DNA from: Treponema sp. | GTDB lineage: Bacteria; Spirochaetota; Spirochaetia; Treponematales; Breznakiellaceae | NCBI GenBank assembly: GCA_031273405.1 | Contig: JAISRW010000242.1 | Location: forward strand, 1-6,200 | DNA length: 6,200 bases | Direction of reading: 5' to 3' | Part shown: positions 1-5,911 of the stretch, piece after piece | Numbering within the stretch: position 1 is the first letter of the stretch | Layout of the letters: every line of letters starts with the position of its first letter | Position numbers and translations under genes: made by a program | The notes under the pieces: generated by a model | What the model saw: the letters and a program-made list of their open reading frames with translations, nothing else | Told to the model about the DNA's origin: nothing | The model's database searches: none

Positions 1-2
1 GC

Positions 3-338
3 AATGTTCCGGCACGGTCAAGAATCGCCATTGTGTATATCACCTCCCGGGACCGGAGCACCACGGAATACATATCCGGGGAACTCGAATATATCTGGGT
101 CAAAGAAGGGTATAACATAATTGACCGGGGTGAACTGGATCGGCTGCGGGAAGAGCAGGGCTTCCAGATGAGCGAGGAAGTGGACGACAGGACGGCCGTC
201 TCTATCGGTAAATTTTCCGGGGCGAATATAGTCGTAACCGGAAGGGTGGACGGCGAGGGCGATTTGCGCAGGCTGCGGCTGCGGGCGTTGAACACCCAAA
301 CGGCGCAGGTTGTCGGATCGGCCTCTGAACGCATGTAG
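3..338 (+). CDS. CsgG/LpoB-like protein, C-terminal part (5' end cut by window)
   Basis: The frame is open from the left edge and ends at TAG 336-338, so this is the last 111 residues of a longer protein; the GTG at 33 is probably internal because the upstream codons read RIAIVYITS, a typical first beta strand of this fold. Visible family features are an IIDRGELDRLREEQGFQ segment, then VDDRTAVSIGKFSGANIVVTGRV, followed by a basic, strand-rich end (LRRLRLRALNTQTAQVVGSA). This succession (a 'd-R-x-x-L-x-x-l-x-x-E-Q-g-f-q' helix, then 'iGk-x-x-GA-x-x-v-v-t-G') is what I know from CsgG/LpoB-type periplasmic or outer-membrane-associated proteins, which are frequent in treponemes as lipoproteins. 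The signal peptide or lipobox would lie outside the window. The specific role (curli-like export, penicillin-binding-protein activation or other) cannot be decided from this fragment. Confidence 0.75.
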   Translation, partial: NVPARSRIAIVYITSRDRSTTEYISGELEYIWVKEGYNIIDRGELDRLREEQGFQMSEEVDDRTAVSIGKFSGANIVVTGRVDGEGDLRRLRLRALNTQTAQVVGSASERM

Positions 339-399
339 CGGCGTTGAAACTCAAAAGCCCGGTAGAAGGCGCCCAGGGCGTTATAGAATTCGTCCCGCC

Positions 400-422
400 G
401 CCCGAAATACGCGCGGGCTTTT
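400..422 (+). terminator. weak intrinsic-terminator-like hairpin after the LpoB-like gene
   Basis: GCCCG (400-404) can pair with CGGGC (414-418) around a 9-nt loop, directly followed by TTTT (419-422). It lies about 60 nt after the stop codon of the first gene, a sensible place for a terminator. The stem is only 5 bp, so this may be chance in a GC-rich stretch. Confidence 0.3.
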
Positions 423-620
423 ATAAAGGTTTCATCCTACAATATCATCAGGCCATGGACCGGAAACGCCGGAAGGTTTAAAACGCGATAGACCTCGCCG
501 CCGCGGTTCCCGCCGGGGTGCGAAATTGTGTTCAAGGCGGTATCCGTAGTTTTCAGGACCTTGTTGTTTTCGTTCTCTATCTTCCGACGGGCCCGGGCGC
601 ACTCAGTAAGCAGCTTAACG

Positions 621-659
621 TTGAGGCTTTCCCAAAACTTCAGTTTTGGGAAAGCCTCA
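621..659. repeat. perfect palindrome, copy 1 of a dispersed intergenic repeat
   Basis: Arms 622-639 and 642-659 are exact reverse complements (18 bp) around a 2-nt centre (TC). The arm contains GGCTTTCCCAAAACT. The first 28 nt (621-648) recur without a mismatch at 4694-4721, beside the start of the EIIC-kinase gene. It lies about 60 nt upstream of the HAD gene. As RNA it would form a very stable hairpin on either strand, but no T-tract follows, so a simple terminator is less likely than a REP/MITE-like repeat or a binding site. The function is unknown. Confidence 0.85.
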
Positions 660-685
660 TAGATTTCGAAATAGAGGTCGCGCTC

Positions 686-714
686 TTTCTTTTTTGATAT
701 ACAAGATATATAAT
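686..714 (+). promoter_or_regulatory. candidate promoter of the HAD phosphatase gene, -10 at 709-714
   Basis: TATAAT at 709-714 matches the consensus -10 fully and sits in an AT-rich stretch unlike the flanking GC-rich DNA. The position 17 bp upstream (686-691, TTTCTT) is a poor -35. A start about 7 nt after the -10 would fall at or next to the ATG at 722, so the transcript may have almost no leader. The only purine stretch before the ATG (GAAG, 717-720) is one base from the start codon, too close for a normal Shine-Dalgarno site. Confidence 0.5.
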
Positions 715-721
715 TTGAAGC

Positions 722-1570
722 ATGAGTCTTCCTATTAATCTTAATCCTGCGGACATAAAGGCGCTGGCTCTGGATTTGGACGGAACCGTTCTCGGGCCGG
801 AGGCGGCGCTGAGCGGCAGGACCCTGGAAGCCGTTAATGCCTGCCGGGAGAGGGGCCTCCAGTTGATCGTCGCCACCGGCAGAGCCATCGAAGCCGCAGA
901 ACGTTTCCGCGTTCCCCTGGGCGCCGAGGGGCCCATGGTGTATTTTAACGGCGCCGTAGTGGCGGATATGCCGGGGGCCAGGATCCTCAACAGCACCCTC
1001 CTTGATTTTGAGGTGGTAGATTTTTGCATCGACCTTGCCCGGAGCACCGGGGTCTATTACCAGGTGTTTTTCCCCGGCACCAAAGAAAACCCCCGCCAAC
1101 TCCTTGCGGCTGAAAAAGCAGGGGTCGAGCGGGAAATGTACCGTAACCATACGGGAATCGGGGCTGAAATCCGCGATCTCAAGGAAGCGGCCGCCGGCTT
1201 CCCCGGCTGTATCAAAAGCATGTTCGTGGCCGAACCCGAAGTCCAGGACGCCCTCCGGCCAAAGATTGAGGAGCGCTTTGGAGACAAAATCTACATAGCC
1301 AGGACTCTCAGGAATTTTCTCGAAGTCATGGATTGCCGGGTGTCCAAAGGCCGGGGGCTCCGCTTTGCCCTGGAATGCCGGGGCCTAAAGCCTGAGGAGA
1401 TCATAGCCTTTGGGGACGAAGAGAACGACATCCCCATGTTTGAGGCCGTCCGCTTTTCCGCCGCTCCCGCAAACGCCAAGGATACGGTCAAGGCCAGGGC
1501 CGATCTGGTGATAGGCCCCAACACGGAAGACGGGGTGGCCGTCTTCCTGGAGGAATTCTTCGGCCTTTAA
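722..1570 (+). CDS. Cof-type HAD-superfamily hydrolase (probable sugar-phosphate phosphatase)
   Basis: A 282-residue cytosolic HAD phosphatase of the Cof/YidA class, which removes phosphate from small phosphorylated metabolites, often sugar phosphates, via a phospho-aspartate intermediate. All four motifs are visible: motif I LDLDGTVLGP with nucleophile D18 and acid/base D20; motif II VATGR at 50-54 (T52); motif III K209 in VSKGRGL; and motif IV FGDEENDIPMFE with D232 and D236. The C-terminal 'sKG-x-(A/G)L', 'GDexND-x-x-MF' and 'nA-x-x-x-vk-x-x-A' pattern is typical of Cof-type (IIB cap) members, with the cap between about residues 85 and 195. The length is normal for the family. The ATG at 722 is chosen because motif I then begins about residue 15, as usual, and a TATAAT lies just upstream. 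It is monocistronic and convergent with the EIIC-kinase. The substrate cannot be predicted; a sugar phosphate is the default guess. Confidence 0.93.
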   Translation: MSLPINLNPADIKALALDLDGTVLGPEAALSGRTLEAVNACRERGLQLIVATGRAIEAAERFRVPLGAEGPMVYFNGAVVADMPGARILNSTLLDFEVVDFCIDLARSTGVYYQVFFPGTKENPRQLLAAEKAGVEREMYRNHTGIGAEIRDLKEAAAGFPGCIKSMFVAEPEVQDALRPKIEERFGDKIYIARTLRNFLEVMDCRVSKGRGLRFALECRGLKPEEIIAFGDEENDIPMFEAVRFSAAPANAKDTVKARADLVIGPNTEDGVAVFLEEFFGL

Positions 1571-1604
1571 CCGCCGATCAGGCGGTTGCGGACCGAAGGT
1601 CCGC
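1571..1604 (+). terminator. two GC-rich hairpins directly after the HAD stop codon
   Basis: CCGCC/GGCGG (1571-1575 and 1581-1585) form a 5-bp stem, and GCGGACC/GGTCCGC (1588-1594 and 1598-1604) a perfect 7-bp stem with a GAA loop. They begin immediately after TAA 1568-1570. No T-run follows, so they may protect the 3' end or help Rho-dependent termination rather than act as an intrinsic terminator. Confidence 0.4.
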
Positions 1605-1755
1605 GGCTGCTAGGAGTTTGTTGCGCTTTGCGCATAAAACAGTATAAATATTCATAAAATGAATATTTATACCTTACAAACTCCGAAAACATGCCCGTTG
1701 ATCGAGGTTTTTTGCATGAATATGCAAAAAACCTACAAGTGCAACAGGCTGCTAG
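1605..1755. repeat. structured intergenic element bounded by a 9-bp direct repeat
   Basis: GGCTGCTAG occurs at 1605-1613 and again at 1747-1755. Between the copies are several exact inverted repeats: GGAGTTTGT (1613-1621) with ACAAACTCC (1676-1684); GCGC-TTT-GCGC (1623-1633); a 14-bp AT-only-core stem 1642-1655 with 1659-1672; and a 13-bp stem 1705-1717 with 1722-1734. TGTTGC (1619-1624) and GCAACA (1741-1746) are inverted near the two ends. The layout resembles a small non-autonomous repeat element with a target duplication, but the direct repeat is short and could be chance. Its right end supplies the last codons of the EIIC-kinase. Confidence 0.45.
1705..1734. terminator. 13-bp inverted repeat overlapping the EIIC-kinase stop codon
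   Basis: AGGTTTTTTGCAT (1705-1717) and ATGCAAAAAACCT (1722-1734) are exact reverse complements with a 4-nt loop. It sits where the two convergent transcripts meet and includes two bases of the kinase TAG (1735-1733). The T/A runs are inside the stem rather than after it, so it is not a textbook intrinsic terminator; a bidirectional transcription barrier or a repeat arm is equally possible. Confidence 0.4.
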
Positions 1756-4675
1756 TCATCGATAGTTTTTCCAGGACCTCCTTCAGATTCAGAGGTTTTC
1801 CTACATGATCGTTCATCCCTGCGGCAAGGCACTTTTCAATGTCCTCCCGGAAGACGTTGGCGGTCATGGCAATTATCGGGACAGGACCGCGGCCGGCCGC
1901 CGCCTCAAATTCGCGTATTTTCCGGGTCGCCGCATAGCCGTCCATCCCGGGCATCTGCACGTCCATGAAGATAAGATCGTAACGATCCGGGTCTTCGCTG
2001 AACATGCGCAGAGCCTCTTTCCCGTCTTCCGCGTAGTCCACCGTGACACCGGTCGGCTCAAGCAGGGCGCCTACAATTTCGCGGTTGATCTCCACATCCT
2101 CCGCCAGCAGTATGCGCAGCCCGCGGAGGTTAAGGTTCCGGCCGGCCGCCGCCGGCTTCGGAGCATCCTCAACCGGGAGTTCCGCCCTTTTGAGCTTTAC
2201 CGTAAAAATAAAGGCGGCGCCCTTGCCGAGTTCCGATTCAATCCTGATACCGCCTCCCATGAGTTCAACGATGCGTTTGGTGATGGCAAGCCCCAGGCCC
2301 GTGCCGCCGTACTTGCGGGAAGTTCCGCTGTCGGCCTGTTCAAAGGAAGTGAAAAGCCGGGACTGCTGCTCGGGGCTGATCCCTATTCCCGAATCAGTGA
2401 CGCTGATCTGAATGGTGCAGACCCCCCCGGCTTCCTCCAGCAGGCCGAAGTCCAGCCGTATCGTTCCCCCTTCGGGGGTAAATTTCACCGCGTTGGAAAG
2501 AAGATTGGTAATCACCTGGGAAAGACGCTGATCGTCCCCGAAGAGGGCGGGCGGAATTCTCTCATCCTGCTGAACCTGAAGTTCCAGGTGTTTTTCCGCT
2601 ACCCGAAAATTGATCACGTCAAGCACCGTTTGAAGCATTTTTCCAAAGTTGAAATTCACCGGCGACATTTCCAGCTTGTTCGCCTCGATTTTCGACATGT
2701 CAAGGACGTCGTTGATCACCCCCAGGAGGTGGGCCGAAGCGCCGCTTATTTTTTCAAGGCAATAATCCTTCCGTTCGATAGTATCCGCCGTTCTTGCCAG
2801 GGCGGTCATCCCAATGATCGCATTCATGGGGGTGCGTATTTCGTGGCTCATGTTAGCCAGGAAGGCGCCCTTGGCAATGCTGGCCTGCTCCGCCGCCTCC
2901 CGCGCCCGGTACAATTCCGAAACATCGTTCATCACCATCACCACGCCCCGGCAGACCCGGTCCTGCTCCTCCGCCAGGGTAATGGCAATCTGGTACACGG
3001 CCTTTCCTCCGGAACGGAAAGAAACTTCTTCCTCATATTCCTCGGCCCGGCTCGTTCTGAGAACATTCAGGCAGTGATCGGAAGCGTTCTTAATCCAGGA
3101 ATCGAACATGATCCCGCTGAAAAGATTTTCAAAAGGCCGGCCCGTCATATCCCGCAAATCGTGGTAGCCCAGGAAAGACACGGTTTTTTCGCTTCCCATA
3201 ACAAAGCGCATTTCAAGATCCAGCATAAAGGTGATGCCCGGCGTATTTTTCAGGAGCAGATGCTCGTTCTTTTTGATCGAAGCCAAAAGGTCGTTGGCCA
3301 GGACCCGGGAAATCGCCCCTATCTCGCCGCTCAGGTTCGCCAGAATCCCGTAGGCATTGCCCGATCCGGCCCGCAGGAGTTCGCCGTAGGTAGCCTCAAA
3401 ACGGTAGCGCCTTATCTTCTCGGCCATGCGGGCAAAGGGCAGGTATATACAGAAACCGGCAAAAATATTGAAGAGCTGCATGACGCAGCCCGCGGCGGAA
3501 CCGGAGGCAACCCAGCCTGAAATAATGACCGGCGTCGTCCAGGCCACCTTGACGGGACCGACGGGGACCAGGCCCAGGACCATGGCGCCCCAGGTGGTAA
3601 CCGTCAGCGCTATAGGCGCCATCACAAAGGGAATAAAGAAAACAGGGTTGAGCACCAGGGGAAGGCCGAAGAGCAGGGTCTCGTTGATGTTGAACACCGC
3701 GGGGATCAGGGAGATCTGGGCCACCCGCCTCATGCTGCTTTTCCTCCGGGTAAACAAAAGGGCCGCCAAAAGGCAGATGGTATTGCCCGCGCCGCCCATA
3801 GAAATATACGTGTCAAAAAAGGTCTTGGTAAAAATAAAAGACGGAGGGTTCCCCCCGGCAATGGCAAGCCGATTTGCCTGATCGGCGGATACATAGAGTT
3901 CTTTTGCTATAGGCTCCAGAACATTGGAACCGTGGATGCCGAAGAACCAGAGCGTCTGCTGGGCCAGGTTGAAAAGCACAGCCGTACCCAGGTTGTTCCC
4001 CAGACCCTTAAGGGGGCGGGACAGAACGTCATAGATCAGCCCGTGGATATCCGGCACCCCAAGAGCCGCCAGGCCCAATTTGAACAGGGCGGCTGCGGCA
4101 AGGACAAGACAGCCGGGGATCATGGCGGCAAAGGCATGGGACATGGACGCCCAGGAATCCTCGGCGCCGAATTGAATGCGCAGCCGGGGAAAGCGGTAAA
4201 AAAACAAAAGAAGCTTTGAGGAAAGAAGGGCCGTAACAATCGCCGCAAAGAGGCCGTTTACCCCGACCCAGTTATAGGGTATGGCAAAATCAAGGGTCGA
4301 AGGCTCGGTGATGGTAATGAAGGCGCAAAAAGACAGGAGGCCGGCGATCAGGGGATGCACGGTCTTCAGGGGATTTTTCAGGTTGTACCGTTCCGCGACG
4401 CTGTAGCTGATAGTAAAGACCAGCACCAGGGAAAGAACCGCCAGGGTGCCGTTCCAGATATAGCCGCCGAAACCGCGCCAGAGGGGGCCGAAAATCCTCT
4501 CCATCAGGGATTGGTAAGCCGGAATGGGGAAATTGTTGATCAACACCGCCCCTGCCCCGGCGATGACTACCGGCATACTCAGGGTAAAAGCGTTCCGTAT
4601 AATGCTGAGGGTTTCGGAATTTGCTATTTTCAGCCAAAAGAGAACAAAGTTGTTATTTTTTATCATTTTTGTCAT
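1733..4675 (-). CDS. PTS EIIC (lactose/cellobiose type)-PAS-hybrid histidine kinase-receiver fusion
   Basis: A 980-residue membrane sensor kinase, numbered from ATG 4675-4673. Residues about 10-420 are a full PTS EIIC domain of the CelB/ChbC type: many hydrophobic segments, WFFGIHGSN with H248, [17 protein letters not shown] with E332, and VAWTTP near 378. A linker (about 420-470) leads to a PAS/PAC-like region (about 475-590). HisKA follows with phospho-acceptor H611 in SHEIRTPMN; HATPase_c has N724/N728 (NLLSNAVKF), DSGIG at 761 and GGTGLGL at 790. The receiver (about 850-975) has acidic D860, phospho-acceptor D905 in [11 protein letters not shown]938 and K960. All catalytic residues look intact and there is no frameshift. 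EIIA, EIIB, HPt and DNA-binding parts are absent. I infer sugar binding at EIIC controlling autophosphorylation. ATG 4675 or ATG 4666 is the likely start; the in-frame TTG at 4708 lies inside a repeat and is unlikely. The last eight residues lie in repeat DNA. Confidence 0.93.
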   Translation of the reverse strand: MTKMIKNNNFVLFWLKIANSETLSIIRNAFTLSMPVVIAGAGAVLINNFPIPAYQSLMERIFGPLWRGFGGYIWNGTLAVLSLVLVFTISYSVAERYNLKNPLKTVHPLIAGLLSFCAFITITEPSTLDFAIPYNWVGVNGLFAAIVTALLSSKLLLFFYRFPRLRIQFGAEDSWASMSHAFAAMIPGCLVLAAAALFKLGLAALGVPDIHGLIYDVLSRPLKGLGNNLGTAVLFNLAQQTLWFFGIHGSNVLEPIAKELYVSADQANRLAIAGGNPPSFIFTKTFFDTYISMGGAGNTICLLAALLFTRRKSSMRRVAQISLIPAVFNINETLLFGLPLVLNPVFFIPFVMAPIALTVTTWGAMVLGLVPVGPVKVAWTTPVIISGWVASGSAAGCVMQLFNIFAGFCIYLPFARMAEKIRRYRFEATYGELLRAGSGNAYGILANLSGEIGAISRVLANDLLASIKKNEHLLLKNTPGITFMLDLEMRFVMGSEKTVSFLGYHDLRDMTGRPFENLFSGIMFDSWIKNASDHCLNVLRTSRAEEYEEEVSFRSGGKAVYQIAITLAEEQDRVCRGVVMVMNDVSELYRAREAAEQASIAKGAFLANMSHEIRTPMNAIIGMTALARTADTIERKDYCLEKISGASAHLLGVINDVLDMSKIEANKLEMSPVNFNFGKMLQTVLDVINFRVAEKHLELQVQQDERIPPALFGDDQRLSQVITNLLSNAVKFTPEGGTIRLDFGLLEEAGGVCTIQISVTDSGIGISPEQQSRLFTSFEQADSGTSRKYGGTGLGLAITKRIVELMGGGIRIESELGKGAAFIFTVKLKRAELPVEDAPKPAAAGRNLNLRGLRILLAEDVEINREIVGALLEPTGVTVDYAEDGKEALRMFSEDPDRYDLIFMDVQMPGMDGYAATRKIREFEAAAGRGPVPIIAMTANVFREDIEKCLAAGMNDHVGKPLNLKEVLEKLSMTSSLLHL

Positions 4676-4681
4676 AATTTT

Positions 4682-4710
4682 ATTATCATAATTTTGAGGC
4701 TTTCCCAAAA
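4682..4710 (-). promoter_or_regulatory. candidate promoter of the EIIC-kinase, -10 at 4687-4682
   Basis: On the minus strand GATAAT (4687-4682), inside TATGATAAT, stands 6 nt before the ATG at 4675. With a 17-bp spacer the -35 position reads TTTTGG, a weak match that falls in the dispersed repeat (4694-4721). No Shine-Dalgarno sequence precedes either ATG (4675 or 4666). The repeat therefore overlaps the likely RNA-polymerase site and could influence expression. Confidence 0.4.
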
Positions 4711-4721
4711 CTTCAGTTTTG
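4694..4721. repeat. copy 2 of the dispersed intergenic repeat, right arm decayed
   Basis: These 28 nt are identical to 621-648. Here the full palindrome is not kept: after CAGTTTTG the sequence becomes A-rich (AAAAAACACCC) where copy 1 continues GGAAAGCCTCA, so only the inner 8-bp stem remains. The copy lies about 20 nt upstream of the EIIC-kinase ATG. Confidence 0.85.
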
Positions 4722-4915
4722 AAAAAACACCCTTACATTTAGTTTAATAGAAAAAACGGGCTATGAGCCGCTTTTCGGAAGCCTTTCCATCGAACCGGAG
4801 GTTCGCGCCAACCGAATTTTGGGAAAAGCTCTCTATTCCGGAATATGTAAGCGGGTTTCCCAAAACCTGGACCTGCCTCACCTTACCCCATTTTGAGAGG
4901 GAATACAAGCGACAG
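4722..4915. other. gene-free stretch with short inverted repeats
   Basis: I see no credible gene in this stretch. It holds a 6-bp hairpin CGAACC-GGA-GGTTCG (4791-4805) and a 10-bp inverted repeat TTTTGGGAAA (4817-4826) with TTTCCCAAAA (4856-4865). That 10-mer is the core of the 621-659 palindrome, which suggests decayed repeat copies. The plus-strand frame open from about 4763 to 5095 has low-complexity, family-free sequence and is made of these repeats. Confidence 0.5.
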
Positions 4916-5082
4916 CCCAGGGCAACAGCGCTTACTTTTTCACTTCTGAAATCCCCTCAAAACCGCAATAGTTACGAAGAAGAACCTAACCGCCAAGTCG
5001 AATCGAACCGCGACTTGGCGGTAAAAATTCCTTCAATTTCGATGATTTCCCAAACCTTGAAAGTAAGCGCTGCTGCCCTGGG
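4916..5082. repeat. 167-bp nested inverted repeat upstream of scpA
   Basis: The outer arms 4916-4938 and 5060-5082 are reverse complements over 23 nt with one mismatch (CCCAGGGCAACAGCGCTTAC on the left). Nested inside is a perfect 12-bp stem ACCGCCAAGTCG (4989-5000) with CGACTTGGCGGT (5011-5022) and a 10-nt loop. The single outer mismatch is A with C on the plus strand but becomes a U-G wobble in RNA from the minus strand. It ends about 18 nt before the scpA -35. It could be a MITE-like insertion or encode a structured RNA; there is no evidence for transcription. Confidence 0.6.
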
Positions 5083-5099
5083 GAATCACGCTTAAACTC

Positions 5100-5128
5100 T
5101 TTACCCTCGGGGCTTAAAAAGGTATAAT
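5100..5128 (+). promoter_or_regulatory. scpA promoter, -35 TTTACC and -10 TATAAT
   Basis: TTTACC (5100-5105, four of six consensus bases) and a perfect TATAAT (5123-5128) are separated by 17 bp, the best sigma-70-type promoter in the window. The predicted transcription start (about 5135) is only a few bases before the scpA ATG at 5138. The nearest purine tract, AAAAAGG ending at 5122, is 15 nt from the ATG, too far for a usual Shine-Dalgarno site and upstream of the predicted start. Confidence 0.65.
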
Positions 5129-5137
5129 CTATCATAG

Positions 5138-5911
5138 ATGGAAACTACGCTTGGCAGTAACGGCCGCCATTTTGCTATCAATGATTTTGAGGGGCCTCTG
5201 GATCTGTTGGTTTTTTTGATAAAAAAGAACGAAATCAACATTTATGACATTCCTATCGCCCAGATCACCGAACAGTACTTGGAATGTTTGACCTATGCCA
5301 CCGAGTTGGATTTGGAGGAAGTTTCCGAATTCCACGCCATGGCGGCCACCCTGCTGCTCATCAAATCCCGCATGCTCCTGCCTGTGGAAGTAAACGCGGA
5401 CGATGAGGACGAGGACCCCCGGCAGGAACTGGTAGAGCGTCTCATCGAATATCAGAAGTTCAAAAAGCTTTCGGAACTCATGGAAGATAAGGAAAGGGAA
5501 ACCGAATGGATGATCGAAAGAAAGCGGCTCCAGCGGGCTCTGCCTTTTGCCGATGAGGATCTCTGGGAAAAGGCCGATATCTGGATACTGCTAAAAACTT
5601 TTTCGTCTCTCATGTCCAATCTTTCGAGGGAACGAATCTTCGACATGTATGAGGAAGTATCGGTGAACGAGAAGTTCACCCTCATGCAGGAACTCCTGGA
5701 AAACCGGGGGGAATGTAATTTTACGGATTTGGTGGTCCGCCGAGGCTCGGTCCTTGACATTGTCTGCGCCTTTCTGGCGGTCCTGGAAGCGGTTAAGATC
5801 CGAATGGTTTTGATCTTTCAAAACCGCATGTTTGGGGATATTATTATCAAGCCTAACGACAAGGTTTTTTATGACGGAGTTAAAATTGGAGAAGGAAACA
5901 GCCCTGATTGA
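5138..5911 (+). CDS. scpA: segregation and condensation protein A (kleisin ScpA)
   Basis: The 257-residue kleisin of the bacterial SMC-ScpAB condensin, which bridges the two SMC heads and binds an ScpB dimer to compact and segregate the nucleoid. The N-terminal signature FEGPLDLLVFLIKKNEI (residues 17-33) and IYDIPIAQITEQYLE (35-49) is diagnostic, followed by ATLLLIKSRMLLP (70-82). An acidic stretch (DDEDEDP, 88-94) precedes a helical linker (RLIEYQKFKKLSELM). The C-terminal winged helix lies about 175-240 (VVRRGSVLDIVCAFLAVLEAVK then a strand ending DIIIKP). Length and order are normal for the family. The ATG at 5138 puts the FEGPLDLL motif at the usual distance from the N terminus and lies 9 nt after a TATAAT. 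It is the first gene of an operon with scpB. Confidence 0.97.
   Translation: METTLGSNGRHFAINDFEGPLDLLVFLIKKNEINIYDIPIAQITEQYLECLTYATELDLEEVSEFHAMAATLLLIKSRMLLPVEVNADDEDEDPRQELVERLIEYQKFKKLSELMEDKERETEWMIERKRLQRALPFADEDLWEKADIWILLKTFSSLMSNLSRERIFDMYEEVSVNEKFTLMQELLENRGECNFTDLVVRRGSVLDIVCAFLAVLEAVKIRMVLIFQNRMFGDIIIKPNDKVFYDGVKIGEGNSPD
5861..5864 (+). promoter_or_regulatory. scpB ribosome binding site inside scpA
   Basis: AAGG at 5861-5864 stands 6 nt before ATG 5871, the normal spacing, and supports this start over the in-frame TTG at 5886. Lying inside the end of scpA, it suggests translational coupling. It contrasts with the missing sites before the other three internal gene starts. Confidence 0.5.

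Larger units (their letters stand above)
344..700 (-). other. possible minus-strand gene relic interrupted by TAG
   Basis: I do not recognise this sequence. Read on the minus strand, one frame is open from inside the HAD gene down to TAG at 439-437, and the same frame then continues, after the stop, to about 344. The part before the stop includes LKTTDTALNTISHP and GGEVYRVLNLPAF; the part after it reads KARAYFGRRDEFYNAL then GAFYRAFEFQRRYM, an amphipathic, aromatic-rich helix-like segment. Many third codon positions are G or C, as in the real genes here. No start codon or ribosome binding site is visible, and the frame runs through the 621-659 palindrome (read as EAFPKLKFWES). It may be a decayed gene that acquired the repeat, or a chance open frame; there is no other gene candidate in 339-721. 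Confidence 0.2.

Noticed and set aside
621..659. The palindrome as a CRISPR repeat or simple intrinsic terminator
   Set aside because: There is no regular array of repeats and spacers and no T-tract after the stem; the second copy is 4 kb away.
694..714. TTGATA (694-699) as the -35 of the HAD promoter
   Set aside because: Only 9 bp separate it from the TATAAT at 709, far below a usable spacer length.
437..1150. A 237-codon minus-strand frame starting inside the HAD gene
   Set aside because: The part above 722 is the antisense shadow of the HAD phosphatase. Only the intergenic part (below about 700) is kept, as a weak relic candidate.
1805..3520. A 571-codon open frame on the plus strand
   Set aside because: It lies wholly antisense to the EIIC-kinase, whose domains and catalytic motifs are unmistakable. 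The translation is rich in His, Arg and Pro without any recognisable domain, typical of a frame opposite a GC-rich gene.
4676..4708. Extended EIIC-kinase start at TTG 4708
   Set aside because: The TTG and the next codons fall in the dispersed repeat, and the EIIC alignment begins naturally after ATG 4675 or 4666. The His and Glu numbers then also agree closely with ChbC.
4763..5095. A 110-codon open frame on the plus strand between the kinase and scpA
   Set aside because: It has no recognisable family or good ribosome binding site and is built from inverted-repeat DNA, so it is better explained as repeat sequence that happens to be open.
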